Assembly: GCA_041586615.1 (NCBI GenBank)
Contig: JBFGZS010000017.1
Coordinates: 1 to 64,000, forward strand
Direction of reading: 5' to 3'
DNA from: Motiliproteus sp041586615
GTDB taxonomy: Bacteria; Pseudomonadota; Gammaproteobacteria; Pseudomonadales; Balneatricaceae
DNA length: 64,000 nucleotides
Shown here one piece after another: positions 8,478 through 17,659 of the stretch. The position numbers were made by a program, and so were the translations under genes. The number at the start of each line of letters is the position of its first letter. Within the stretch, counting starts at the first letter, position 1. The notes beneath the pieces were generated by a model, which ran no database searches, had not been told where the DNA came from, and saw nothing but the letters and a program-made list of their open reading frames with translations.

Positions 8478-9675
8478 TGCGTAACATCCTCCGTTTAATG
8501 TTGGCTTGAACGACAAAGAAGTCGATCAAAGGCGCGAACAAGTTGGCAAACAGGATGGCCAGCATCATACCCTCAGGGAAGGCAGGGTTGACCACACGGA
8601 TCAGCACCAGCATCGCACCGACCAGTCCACCAAACCACCACTTACCGGTATTGGTCATGGATGCAGAAACCGGGTCCGTTGCCATAAATAGCATACCGAA
8701 GGCAAAACCACCCAACACCAGATGCCAAGTCCACGACATAGCAAACAGCGGGTTGGTGTCGGAGCCGATCAGGTTAAACAGCAGGCTCATGCCGATCATG
8801 CCGACCATAACGCCGGCAACGATACGCCACGCCGCGATTTTCAGGAACATCAGTGCTGCGCCGCCAATCAGGATAGCCAGCGTGCTCACTTCACCGACCG
8901 AACCGGCAATATTACCGATAAAGGCATCCATCCAGGTGATGTTCGCATCCAGAACCGCCTGTACACCACCGGCAGCAGCGATGCTCAGCGGGGTTGCGCC
9001 GGAGAAGCCATCAACCGCAGTCCAAACCGCATCACCTGACATCTGCGCAGGGTAGGCAAAGAACAGGAACGCACGACCCGCCAGTGCGGGGTTGATGAAG
9101 TTTTTACCGGTACCACCGAACACTTCTTTGGCGATAACCACACCGAAAGAGATACCCAGAGCCACTTCCCACAGCGGGATAGTCGGCGGCAGGATCAGTG
9201 CAAACAGGATCGACGTTACGAAGAAACCTTCGTTAACTTCGTGGCCGCGCTTCATGGCGAACAGGACTTCCCAGAAGCCACCTACAAGGAAGGTGGTCAG
9301 GTAGACCGGCAGCCAGTAAACCGCACCGTAGATCATGTTGTCCCAGGTACTCGCGGCATTATGGCCGGCAAGCGAATCGATGATCGCACCGCGCCAACCT
9401 TCTGCTTCGGTCAGACCCAGCATCTCCATGGCGGTGTTCGCCTGGAAACCCAGGTTATACATACCATAGAACACCGCAGGGAACGTACAGATCCACACCA
9501 GGATCATCATGCGTTTCAGATCGATAGCATCACGTACGTGCGCTGCCGTCTTGGTGATCTGTCCTGGGGTGTAGAAAATGGTATCTACCGCTTCATAGAG
9601 CGCGTACCAGTTTTCATATTTGCCGCCTTTGTGAAAGTGCGGCTCCAACTTGTCAAGAAAACCTCTCAAGCTCAT
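8467..9675 (-). CDS. nqrB: Na+-translocating NADH:quinone reductase subunit B
   Basis: A 402-residue integral membrane subunit with about ten hydrophobic segments, related to RnfD. DGFSGATPLS contains the FMN-accepting Thr228. GHEVNEGFFVTS, KEVFGGTGKNFINPALAGR and FMATDPVSAS are family signatures. NqrB is the site of Na+ passage and riboflavin/quinone chemistry in characterised NQR. GGAGGG stands 6 bases before the ATG; nqrA ends 2 bases upstream and nqrC overlaps its 3' end. Confidence 0.97.
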   Translation of the reverse strand: MSLRGFLDKLEPHFHKGGKYENWYALYEAVDTIFYTPGQITKTAAHVRDAIDLKRMMILVWICTFPAVFYGMYNLGFQANTAMEMLGLTEAEGWRGAIIDSLAGHNAASTWDNMIYGAVYWLPVYLTTFLVGGFWEVLFAMKRGHEVNEGFFVTSILFALILPPTIPLWEVALGISFGVVIAKEVFGGTGKNFINPALAGRAFLFFAYPAQMSGDAVWTAVDGFSGATPLSIAAAGGVQAVLDANITWMDAFIGNIAGSVGEVSTLAILIGGAALMFLKIAAWRIVAGVMVGMIGMSLLFNLIGSDTNPLFAMSWTWHLVLGGFAFGMLFMATDPVSASMTNTGKWWFGGLVGAMLVLIRVVNPAFPEGMMLAILFANLFAPLIDFFVVQANIKRRMLRNVG

Positions 9676-9677
9676 GT

Positions 9678-11015
9678 TCAGCCCTCCTTCTCAATGCGCG
9701 ACAAATTGTCGCGTAGAATCGGACCGTACTCGTACTTGCCGGGGCAAGCGTAGGTGCACAGTGCCAGGTCTTCCTCATCCAGCTCCAGAGCACCCAGAGC
9801 GATGGCGGAATCCATATCACCAACAACCAGCGCACGCAGCAACTGAGTCGGCAGAATATCCAGCGGCATTACGGTCTCAAACTGTCCGACCGGGACCATC
9901 GCTCGCTCAGAGCCATTGGTGGTCGTCGTGAAATTAAACAGTTTATTCTTCGCAAAGGCACCCGTGACAACATTCAGCAGCGAGTGCTTGTTGGAACCCG
10001 GAGCAATCCAGCCCAAGAACTCGCGCTCACGACCTTCCAGCAGCACACTGATCTGCGTGGAATAGCGTCCCAGGTAAGCAAAAGGACCGTCGGCGTTATG
10101 CCCGTTAAAGACAGAGCCTGAGATCACACGGTTATCGGCATTTTTAACCAATCCGGCAACTAACTCGTCGGTATTGGCACCCACACGGGTGCGCAGCAGC
10201 GTCGGTTCAGCAACCTGAGGACCACCCAGCGCGACGACGCGCTCAACCCATAACTTACCGGAGGTAAACAGGTAGCCAACAGCGATCACATCCTGATAAC
10301 CAATGTACCAAACCGCTTTCTTCTCGCTGACCGGATCCAGGAAGTGAATATGCGTGCCAGGGTTACCGGCAGGGTGAGGCCCATCGAACTCTTCGACCTT
10401 CGCAACGGTCCCTTCGGGGATTGCAGCCCCTGGCGCCTTACACAGGAAGACTTTACCACCGGCCAGTTTAGCCAGCAGCTCTAATCCTTGGGTAAAGGCG
10501 TCCTTGTGGGCCGCGATAATGACAGCGGGATCGGCGGCCAGCGGGTTGCTGTCCATTGCCGATACAAACACAGAACTCGGCGTGGCTTCTGGCGAAGGCA
10601 CTTTACTGAACGGGCGAGTACGCAACGCTGTCCACAGACCAGAATCAACCAGATTGGAAACGACTTGTTCGCGTGTTACCTGACCAAGTTTAGCGGCTTC
10701 ATAGTTAGGAAACTCCACCGCATCGTCACCATCAATTTCAATAACGACAGATTGTAGAGCTCGCTTCTCACCGCGGTTAATTTCTTTTACGACACCCGCT
10801 GCTGGTGCTGTAAATTTAACCCCGGGTGTTTTCTTATCGGTAAAGATCACCTGACCTAACTGGACTCGATCACCGACACGAGCGGACATCGTCGGCTTCA
10901 TGCCGATGTAATCCGTCCCGAGTACAGCAACCGTGCGCACTGCCGGACCATCTACAATGGTCTGACGTGGAGCGCCAGCTATCGGTAGATCCAGACCTTT
11001 GTTGATCTTGATCAT
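9678..11015 (-). CDS. nqrA: Na+-translocating NADH:quinone reductase subunit A
   Basis: The 445-residue peripheral cytoplasmic subunit and first gene of the operon. KINKGLDLPIAG at the N-terminus and CTYACPGKYEYGPILR near the C-terminus are NqrA hallmarks; the latter resembles the Cys-rich motif of RnfC but lacks its full cluster ligands, as is normal for NqrA. The ATG at 11015 gives the usual N-terminus; a GTG three codons upstream (11024) is possible but sits inside the GAGG that serves as ribosome binding site. A sigma70-like promoter lies about 110 bases upstream (11127-11155). Confidence 0.96.
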   Translation of the reverse strand: MIKINKGLDLPIAGAPRQTIVDGPAVRTVAVLGTDYIGMKPTMSARVGDRVQLGQVIFTDKKTPGVKFTAPAAGVVKEINRGEKRALQSVVIEIDGDDAVEFPNYEAAKLGQVTREQVVSNLVDSGLWTALRTRPFSKVPSPEATPSSVFVSAMDSNPLAADPAVIIAAHKDAFTQGLELLAKLAGGKVFLCKAPGAAIPEGTVAKVEEFDGPHPAGNPGTHIHFLDPVSEKKAVWYIGYQDVIAVGYLFTSGKLWVERVVALGGPQVAEPTLLRTRVGANTDELVAGLVKNADNRVISGSVFNGHNADGPFAYLGRYSTQISVLLEGREREFLGWIAPGSNKHSLLNVVTGAFAKNKLFNFTTTTNGSERAMVPVGQFETVMPLDILPTQLLRALVVGDMDSAIALGALELDEEDLALCTYACPGKYEYGPILRDNLSRIEKEG

Positions 11016-11126
11016 ACGCCTCACCCAAAAATTTGAACTAGAACTTCAGAGCCTCCAGATGCCCGGCGTAATGACCCGCACCACACATGACAAAAATCAC
11101 CAAAGACCCCACCAAAAAGCCGCACA

Positions 11127-11155
11127 ATTATACGTGCCTAACGCAGACTTTTCCA
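11127..11155 (-). promoter_or_regulatory. Putative sigma70 promoter of the nqr operon
   Basis: On the minus strand TATAAT (11127-11132) is preceded at 17 bp by TGGAAA (11150-11155, 4 of 6 matches to TTGACA). The expected transcript start leaves a leader of roughly 105 bases before nqrA, in which I see no riboswitch-like structure. Confidence 0.55.
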
Positions 11156-11224
11156 CACAACTAAAAGGCTATAACCAATGATTACCACCGATAATTAAGC
11201 CTTTATCAGTGATAAACATCATAA

Positions 11225-11250
11225 AAAAGGCCGCTATACAGCGGCCTTTT
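11225..11250 (-). terminator. Rho-independent terminator of the GAPDH gene
   Basis: AAAAGGCCGC (11225-11234) pairs perfectly with GCGGCCTTTT (11241-11250) around a 6-base loop. Read on the minus strand, the stem is followed by a U-run, 18 bases after the stop of the GAPDH gene. Its symmetric A/T flanks could also stop rightward transcripts. Confidence 0.85.
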
Positions 11251-11267
11251 CGGTTTAAGAAAAACAG

Positions 11268-12701
11268 TTACCGACTCTTGATCGGGAACACCGGCAGAGC
11301 CGACTTGGTCATCAACTGCAGCAGCCGAACAACCTGGCAGCTGTAGCCAAATTCGTTGTCGTACCAGACGTACAGTACGCAGGAATCACCATTGACGATA
11401 GTGGCCAGACCATCAACAACACCCGCCTTACGCGACCCCACAAAATCGGTCGAAACCGCTTCCGGCGAGTTACTGTAATCGATCTGCTTTTGCAGCACGG
11501 AATGCAGCGCGGTTTCCCGCAGATAATCATTCAGCTCGTCAGGCGTAGTCTCCTTCCCCAGATTAAGGTTCAGGATGGCCATAGAAACGTTTGGCGTGGG
11601 TACACGGATAGAGTTACCCGTCAGCCGGCCTTCCATTTCTGGCAACGCCTTGGATACCGCTTTCGCCGCACCCGTCTCGGTCAGAACCATGTTCAAACCT
11701 GCGGCGCGGCCACGGCGATCGCCTTTGTGATAGTTATCGATCAAGTTCTGATCGTTGGTGTACGCGTGCACGGTTTCAACATGGCCCTTGATAACGCCAA
11801 ATTTATCATTCACCGCTTTCAGAATCGGCGTGATCGCATTGGTCGTACAGGAAGCCGCCGAGAGAATCACATCCTCAGCCGTAACGTCGGCGTGGTTAAC
11901 GCCCATAACGATATTCTTAACGCCCTTACCCGGAGCCGTCAACAACACACGCGACACACCCGTTGCACGCAAATGCAGGGCCAGCCCGTCGTGGTCGCGC
12001 CACTTACCGGTATTATCGATGACGACCGCATTACTGATGCCGTATGACGTGTAATCGATGGTATCAGGCGCATCGGCATAGATAACCTTGATGACGTTAC
12101 CGTTGGCGATCAGCGCATTCTGTTCCTCATCAACGGTAATGGTGCCCTGAAAAGAACCATGCACCGAATCGCGACGCAACAGGCTGGCACGCTTCTCAAG
12201 ATCACCACCATGACCGCGTACAACGATGGCACGCAGACGCAAGGAATGGCCACCACCGGTTTTTTCGATCAACAAACGCGCCAACAGACGCCCGATACGG
12301 CCAAAACCATACAACACGACATCGGTAGGACGAACGTCATCGCCGTTACGCGTAGCATCCGCAAGCTCTTCATTCAGGAAGGCTTCCAGAGTACGCCCCG
12401 CCCCTTCATGCTTGAACTTGACAGCCAGCTTACCGATATCGATATGGGCGCGCCCCAGGTCCATCTTGTCCATAAACTGCAAGACAGGATAGGTGTCGTT
12501 AACAGACAGCTCTTCGCCTTCAACCTGACGCACATAGCGGTGCGCTTTCAGGATATTGATGACGGACCGTTTGACTACGATCTTGCCAAAGATGGAAGTC
12601 TCGACCTCGCGATCCCGGTACAGACGCCCGATCAGCGGGATCATGGATTCGGCAACAGCCTCGCGTTCTTTCCAATCTTCAAAGACTTGTTCTTGACTCA
12701 C
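11268..12701 (-). CDS. Glyceraldehyde-3-phosphate dehydrogenase, long form
   Basis: 477 residues, against about 330 for ordinary GAPDH. The extra ~120 N-terminal residues (from EQVFEDWKEREA through HIDIGKLAVKFK) are typical of a second GAPDH class in Pseudomonas, Shewanella and relatives. The NAD-binding domain begins at VVLYGFGRIGRLLARLL, and the catalytic Cys lies in SAASCTTNAITP, with the family motifs HAYTNDQNLIDN, GRAAGLNMVLTETGAA and WYDNEFGYSCQ. It should interconvert glyceraldehyde-3-phosphate and 1,3-bisphosphoglycerate; direction (glycolytic or gluconeogenic) cannot be read from sequence. The start is GTG with GGAG 8 bases upstream. It is transcribed alone, divergently from mfd, with its own promoter and terminator. 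Confidence 0.93.
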   Translation of the reverse strand: MSQEQVFEDWKEREAVAESMIPLIGRLYRDREVETSIFGKIVVKRSVINILKAHRYVRQVEGEELSVNDTYPVLQFMDKMDLGRAHIDIGKLAVKFKHEGAGRTLEAFLNEELADATRNGDDVRPTDVVLYGFGRIGRLLARLLIEKTGGGHSLRLRAIVVRGHGGDLEKRASLLRRDSVHGSFQGTITVDEEQNALIANGNVIKVIYADAPDTIDYTSYGISNAVVIDNTGKWRDHDGLALHLRATGVSRVLLTAPGKGVKNIVMGVNHADVTAEDVILSAASCTTNAITPILKAVNDKFGVIKGHVETVHAYTNDQNLIDNYHKGDRRGRAAGLNMVLTETGAAKAVSKALPEMEGRLTGNSIRVPTPNVSMAILNLNLGKETTPDELNDYLRETALHSVLQKQIDYSNSPEAVSTDFVGSRKAGVVDGLATIVNGDSCVLYVWYDNEFGYSCQVVRLLQLMTKSALPVFPIKSR

Positions 12702-12745
12702 GGGGTAAGCTCCAATCTCGTCATAGAGTGAATTTAGGAGGCAGC

Positions 12746-12774
12746 ATTATGCGGGTTTAACCTGAATGGGGCAA
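12746..12774 (-). promoter_or_regulatory. Putative promoter of the GAPDH gene
   Basis: Minus strand: CATAAT (12746-12751) with TTGCCC (12769-12774) 17 bp upstream, about 45 bases before the GTG start. Five of six bases match the -10 consensus and four of six the -35 consensus. Confidence 0.5.
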
Positions 12775-12855
12775 ATCGAAACGTCTAGACTTTAGGACCA
12801 ACTGACGGTCAATGCCTCCTGCACCTGCGCGCGCCAACCACAGAGTGCTGCCGGA

Positions 12856-12883
12856 TTGCCTTCAGCGCTTCAGCGGTTACAAT
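12856..12883 (+). promoter_or_regulatory. Putative promoter of mfd
   Basis: TTGCCT (12856-12861) and TACAAT (12878-12883) separated by 16 bp, about 105 bases before the mfd start chosen here. The stretch between the two divergent promoters shows no other recognisable element. Confidence 0.45.
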
Positions 12884-12988
12884 GACGCTCTTTTATAAGT
12901 GCGCACAAGATCCGCGCAGGCGCCACCGCATCACCCCGCGCATGTGATGCACCAACCTATTAATACTTGCTCAACGGACACAGACACC

Positions 12989-15900
12989 ATGGGTACACCG
13001 CTATTTTCGCTTCCATCCGTTCCTGCTGCAGGAAAAACCCTGACGCTCGGCCAATTGCAAGGCAGCGCGCGGGGCGCGCTTATCGCGCAGGCTGCAGGTG
13101 CGCATGCGGGTGTAACCCTGGTGATTGCTGCCTCGCCCGAAAGCGCCGCCGAACTGGAAAGCGAAATAGCGTTTTATGACAACAACCTCGAATTACTTAG
13201 TTTTCCAGACTGGGAAACACTGCCCTACGATAATTTTTCACCGCACCAGGACATCACTTCTCAGCGAATCCATAGCCTCTATCGCCTGCAGACACTCACC
13301 CAAGGTATCTTGATTGTTCCGGCGGCCACGCTGGTGCACCGCCTCCCCCCCAAGCAATACTTGAGCGCACAGTCACTCGTGCTCGAGAAAGGCCAGCAAC
13401 TCGATGTCGAAGCCACCCGCCACCGATTGGTCGATGCCGGCTATCAGCCCGTCAACACCGTATACGAACACGGTGAATTTGCCGTCCGCGGTGCCATCCT
13501 CGACATATTCCCCATGGGCAGCCCAACGCCTTACCGTATCGACCTGTTCGATGACGAGATTGATACGCTGCGCACCTTCGACCCGGACAGCCAGCTTTCC
13601 GTCGAGCAGATTGAGCGCATCCAACTGCTGCCCGCCAAAGAATTCCCGCTCAACCCCGCTGCCATCGCGCGCTTCAGGCAACAATGGCGTGACGCATTTG
13701 ATGTCGATCCGCGCAAGTGCCCGGTATATCTCGATGTCAGCGACGGGCTGGCCCCTGCGGGTATCGAATACTACCTGCCTTTGTTTTTCGACCAAACTTG
13801 CAGCCTGCTCGACTACCTCCCCACCAATACGCTGCTGATTAGCGACGAAAACCCCGAACCGGCACTGCGCGAATTCTGGCATGACATCGACCAACGCTAC
13901 GAGAGCCGCCGCTACGACATCGAACGCCCTATTCTGCCGCCACAGCGCGTATTCCACCCCATCGACGCCCTATTCGGCCAGTTTAAGCAACTGCCGCGCG
14001 TGCAGCTGCACAAAGCGCCGATCCATACCGCACCCGGTAAGCACAACCTCGGTACCGAACCCCCCCAGGCACTCCCCGTTGATGCCAAGGCAAAAGTCCC
14101 GCTGCAAGCGATCCTAAGCCTGATCGACGAACATAACGGCAAGATCCTGTTCTGTGCCGAGTCGCCCGGCCGGCGCGAAGCCTTGCTTGAACTGTTACGG
14201 GGCGCCGGCATCAAGCCCGTCGTGCAGCGCGACCTGATGCACTTTCGCGAGAACACCGACCGCATCGGCATCGTCACCGCGCCGCTAGAATTGGGCCTAA
14301 CCCTGCCCAGCGCCGATCTCGTGATCGTTACCGAAGCACAGCTGTTCGGCCAACGGGTATTGCAGCGCCGGCGCCGCCAGAAAGCCGAAACCAACACCGA
14401 CCTGATTTTCCGCAACCTAGCCGAAATGCACATTGATTCTGCGGTGGTACACGACCAGCACGGTGTTGGACGCTATAAGGGACTGCAAACACTGGAAATC
14501 GACGGGCAGGCCCATGAGTTTTTAACCCTGATGTACGCCGACGAGGCAAAACTCTATGTCCCCGTCGCATCCCTGCACCTGATCTCACGTTATTCGGGCA
14601 GCAGCGATTCACTCGCACCGATCCATCGTCTTGGCACCGACCTCTGGTCAAAAGCCAAACGCAAAGCCGCCGAAAAAATTCGCGATACTGCCGCAGAACT
14701 GCTGGATATCTACGCACGCCGCGCCGCCCGCAAGGGTTTTCGTTTCGACCAGCCGGATCAGCAGTACCTGGCTTTTGCCGCTGGCTTCCCCTTTGAAGAA
14801 ACCCCCGATCAGCAAAATTCGATCGACGCCGTAATACGCGACATGACCGCCAACACCCCTATGGATCGCCTGGTATGCGGCGACGTTGGCTTCGGCAAAA
14901 CAGAAGTCGCCCTGCGCGCCGCCTTTATCGCCGTACAAAGCAGCAAACAAGTCGCGATACTGGCACCAACCACACTGCTGGCACAACAGCACTTCCAAAC
15001 ATTTTCCGACCGCTTTGCCGACTGGCCAGTCAAGATAGAGCTACTGTCACGCTTTCGCACCACCAAGGAGCAAAGCCAGACAATGCAACACCTGAGCGAG
15101 GGCAAAGCCGACATCGTTATCGGCACCCACAAACTGCTGTCCAAAGAGCTGAACTTCAAACAACTGGGACTGCTGATTATCGACGAAGAGCACCGCTTCG
15201 GCGTCCAACAAAAAGAGCGCCTGAAATCGCTGCGCGCCAACGTCGATATACTAACACTGACGGCAACCCCGATTCCCCGCACGCTGAACATGGCCATGTC
15301 AGGAATGCGCGATTTATCCATCATTGCGACACCACCGGCACGTCGGCTATCCGTTAAGACCTTCGTCCGTGAAAGCGACGATAGCCTGATCAAGGAAGCG
15401 ATACTGCGCGAGCTATTACGCGGCGGTCAGGTCTACTACCTGCACAACGAAGTCAAGACGATCCACCAAACGGCAGATAGCTTGCACGCGCTGGTTCCTG
15501 AAGCCCGCATCACCGTCGCCCACGGCCAGATGCGCGAACGCGACCTGGAACAGGTCATGTCAGACTTCTACCACAAGCGCTTTAACGTTATGGTCTGCTC
15601 GACCATTATCGAGACCGGCATCGACATTCCAAACGCCAATACCATTATTATCGACCGGGCCGACAAATTCGGTCTCGCACAGCTTCATCAGCTGCGTGGA
15701 CGCGTCGGACGCTCCCACCACCAGGCTTACGCGTATATGCTGACCCCGAATCAGCGCAATATTTCAGCCGACGCCAGCAAGCGACTCGCGGCCATTGAAG
15801 CCGCTGACACCCTGGGGGCGGGCTTTACCCTGGCCACACACGATCTCGAAATACGTGGCGCTGGCGAACTGCTGGGCGAAGAACAGAGTGGCCAGATGCA

Positions 15901-16447
15901 AGCCATCGGCTACACCCTGTATATGGAACTTCTGGATGAAGCAATTCAGTCGATCAAACAAGGCAAGGTGCCGGAAATAGACAAACCCCTGCATCATGGC
16001 GCAGAAATCAACCTGCGCCTGCCGGCCCTGATCCCCGAGGACTACCTGCCCGACGTACATAACCGTCTGGTGCTGTACAAACGTATTTCAGGTGCCAAAA
16101 ACGATGCTGAATTGCGCGAACTCCAGGTCGAAATGATCGATCGCTTCGGCTTATTGCCGGAACCGGTTAAAAACCTGTTCCGCATGACGGCACTGAAAAT
16201 CAGGGCACAGAAAATCGGCATTGCCAAAATCGATGCGGGCGCCGCAAGCGGTCGCCTCGAGTTCACAGCCGACACATTGGTCAACCCGCTAACCATCGTC
16301 ACCCTGGTGCAGACCCAGCCACATAAATATGGACTAGAGGGGAGCAACCAGCTTAAATTCAAACTCACCATGGCGTCGAGCGAACAACGCTTTCAGGCCC
16401 TTGAGCAGCTAATGAGCCAACTGCAACCACAGGATGCATCAAAATGA
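12989..16447 (+). CDS. mfd: Transcription-repair coupling factor Mfd
   Basis: Removes RNA polymerase stalled at lesions and recruits UvrABC. With the ATG at 12989 the protein has 1152 residues, close to E. coli Mfd; a GTG-initiated frame from 12899 would add 30 residues without family character. Domains in order: UvrB-like N-terminal module (FPDWETLPYDNFSPHQDI, GAILDIFPMG), the RNA-polymerase-interacting CarD-like domain (VVHDQHGVGRYKGL), then the SF2 translocase with Walker A GDVGFGKTEVAL, Walker B DEEHRFGV, TATPIPRTL and QLRGRVGRS, and the C-terminal TRCF domain. csiV overlaps its stop by 4 bases (ATGA), so the two are co-translated. Confidence 0.97.
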   Translation: MGTPLFSLPSVPAAGKTLTLGQLQGSARGALIAQAAGAHAGVTLVIAASPESAAELESEIAFYDNNLELLSFPDWETLPYDNFSPHQDITSQRIHSLYRLQTLTQGILIVPAATLVHRLPPKQYLSAQSLVLEKGQQLDVEATRHRLVDAGYQPVNTVYEHGEFAVRGAILDIFPMGSPTPYRIDLFDDEIDTLRTFDPDSQLSVEQIERIQLLPAKEFPLNPAAIARFRQQWRDAFDVDPRKCPVYLDVSDGLAPAGIEYYLPLFFDQTCSLLDYLPTNTLLISDENPEPALREFWHDIDQRYESRRYDIERPILPPQRVFHPIDALFGQFKQLPRVQLHKAPIHTAPGKHNLGTEPPQALPVDAKAKVPLQAILSLIDEHNGKILFCAESPGRREALLELLRGAGIKPVVQRDLMHFRENTDRIGIVTAPLELGLTLPSADLVIVTEAQLFGQRVLQRRRRQKAETNTDLIFRNLAEMHIDSAVVHDQHGVGRYKGLQTLEIDGQAHEFLTLMYADEAKLYVPVASLHLISRYSGSSDSLAPIHRLGTDLWSKAKRKAAEKIRDTAAELLDIYARRAARKGFRFDQPDQQYLAFAAGFPFEETPDQQNSIDAVIRDMTANTPMDRLVCGDVGFGKTEVALRAAFIAVQSSKQVAILAPTTLLAQQHFQTFSDRFADWPVKIELLSRFRTTKEQSQTMQHLSEGKADIVIGTHKLLSKELNFKQLGLLIIDEEHRFGVQQKERLKSLRANVDILTLTATPIPRTLNMAMSGMRDLSIIATPPARRLSVKTFVRESDDSLIKEAILRELLRGGQVYYLHNEVKTIHQTADSLHALVPEARITVAHGQMRERDLEQVMSDFYHKRFNVMVCSTIIETGIDIPNANTIIIDRADKFGLAQLHQLRGRVGRSHHQAYAYMLTPNQRNISADASKRLAAIEAADTLGAGFTLATHDLEIRGAGELLGEEQSGQMQAIGYTLYMELLDEAIQSIKQGKVPEIDKPLHHGAEINLRLPALIPEDYLPDVHNRLVLYKRISGAKNDAELRELQVEMIDRFGLLPEPVKNLFRMTALKIRAQKIGIAKIDAGAASGRLEFTADTLVNPLTIVTLVQTQPHKYGLEGSNQLKFKLTMASSEQRFQALEQLMSQLQPQDASK

Positions 16448-17364
16448 CCTTACTCAGAGCGCAAGCAGCCCTCTGCGTCATGCTATTTAGCAGTGTTGCC
16501 TGGTCACAAGAAAGCACGAGGGTATTGCCCGACTGGTATCAGATTGAAATAGCGGTCTTTGCCCACGAGCCAGCCGATATCGATGCGCAATTCTGGGACC
16601 TGGCCCTTAAGGCCAAACTGCCTGAAGGTGCCATCCAGCTAGGCACCTTCAGCCAACCCCAACCAGACAGCACATCGGCACCGATCACCCCTGCTGCTGA
16701 CGGCAAGACAAACCGCCCACCCGGCTCACCGGTAGCATTAATCCTGCGTCCTGACCTAGCAAGCAGCCTCAACAACCTAAACCGGCTTAGCCTGGCGCGC
16801 GGTTACCGCCTGTTGGTACATCAGCGCTGGCTACAGCAACTGCCCGCAGACAGCGAGCAGCCCTCGATTCGCATCCAGGGCGGCGCCCTGCTCGATGAGA
16901 CGGTATTTCCTGACGAACAGTTTGAACTGGACGGCAGCATCATGCTGACCCGGGCCCGCTATCTGCATATTAATACTGATCTTTATCTGACCCTAGCCCC
17001 CCCCCCAAACTGGAAGCCTGCCAACCGCGCCCCCAAAGCCGTATTAGACGCACTGGCAAGCGTTCCTCCATCACTGCAGTCCCCAGCACCCGAGGCCCGT
17101 CCACCCGAGTGGTTAACGGTGAACCTGCAACAGAAACGCCGAATGCGCAGCAATGAACTGCATTACCTGGACCATCCGTTATTTGGTATGCTCATCAATA
17201 TCACACCCTATGCACCCGCCGTTCAAGCAGCGATCGAAGGCAGCGATTTACTGGCAACAAATATGCCGACACAACGCAGCGCCACAGCAGATCCTGAAAC
17301 GCCATCAACAGAAACGAAAACCAACAAGACAAACGAGCCAGAAAACGCCCCCGAGAACCATTAA
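16444..17364 (+). CDS. csiV: CsiV family protein (putative periplasmic peptidoglycan-binding)
   Basis: 306 residues starting with a signal peptide (LLRAQAALCVMLFSSVAWSQ). WYQIEIAVFAHE near the N-terminus and LHYLDHPLFGMLINITPY near the C-terminus are the conserved ends of the CsiV family, which typically follows mfd in Gammaproteobacteria. YRLLVHQRWLQQ and GSIMLTRARYLHINTDLYL lie between them. In Vibrio the family has been linked to peptidoglycan binding and cell-wall stress; the role here is inferred from family only. The tail is rich in Thr/Asn/Glu. A C10 homopolymer (16997-17006) lies within the reading frame. Translation is coupled to mfd through the ATGA overlap. Confidence 0.85.
   Translation: MTLLRAQAALCVMLFSSVAWSQESTRVLPDWYQIEIAVFAHEPADIDAQFWDLALKAKLPEGAIQLGTFSQPQPDSTSAPITPAADGKTNRPPGSPVALILRPDLASSLNNLNRLSLARGYRLLVHQRWLQQLPADSEQPSIRIQGGALLDETVFPDEQFELDGSIMLTRARYLHINTDLYLTLAPPPNWKPANRAPKAVLDALASVPPSLQSPAPEARPPEWLTVNLQQKRRMRSNELHYLDHPLFGMLINITPYAPAVQAAIEGSDLLATNMPTQRSATADPETPSTETKTNKTNEPENAPENH
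16997..17006. repeat. C10 homopolymer inside csiV
   Basis: Ten consecutive C in codons reading Ala-Pro-Pro-Pro at about two-thirds of csiV. A tract of this length is prone to slippage, and loss or gain of one base would shift the frame before the conserved C-terminal motif. Confidence 0.9.
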
Positions 17365-17372
17365 CCCGGCAC

Positions 17373-17399
17373 CAAAATACCGACCCATTCGGTATTTTG
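17373..17399. terminator. Bidirectional hairpin between csiV and ptsP
   Basis: CAAAATACCGA (17373-17383) and TCGGTATTTTG (17389-17399) form a perfect 11-bp stem with a 5-base loop, 9 bases after the csiV stop. The stem ends are A/T-rich, as in bidirectional terminators, though no extra U-run follows. A second small stem, ACCGGC/GCCGGT, lies at 17402-17416. Confidence 0.6.
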
Positions 17400-17598
17400 A
17401 TACCGGCAGGGCCGGTGCCTGCCCGTCCTTGCCTCACGCCGCTTGATGCCGCAACGGTTCATCCATGCAGCGTCGATCACGGCGACATGCTCTGCTCGGC
17501 ATGACGTTGCCGCCTTAATAACCCAACATCAAGAACGAAAACCAGCCGCCCTATTCGAAACGACCGGCTTTAAATACAACCCAAACGCTGATCCCGAC

Positions 17599-17646
17599 GA
17601 CAACCTCAACGACAATACCAACGACAATCTCAACGACAAACGCAAC
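17599..17646. repeat. Four 12-bp tandem repeats between csiV and ptsP
   Basis: Units GACAACCTCAAC, GACAATACCAAC, GACAATCTCAAC and GACAAACGCAAC follow one another exactly (consensus GACAAnnnCAAC). They lie just beyond the 3' end of ptsP, in the 295-bp space after csiV. A 78-codon rightward frame (17443-17679) covers them as Asn-Asp-rich sequence but is not convincing as a gene. Confidence 0.8.
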
Positions 17647-17659
17647 TCCCGCCCAGTCA

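Noticed and set aside
12899..12988. Mfd start at the upstream GTG (12899)
   Set aside because: The added 30 residues have no family similarity that I recognise, and the ATG at 12989 gives the usual Mfd length.
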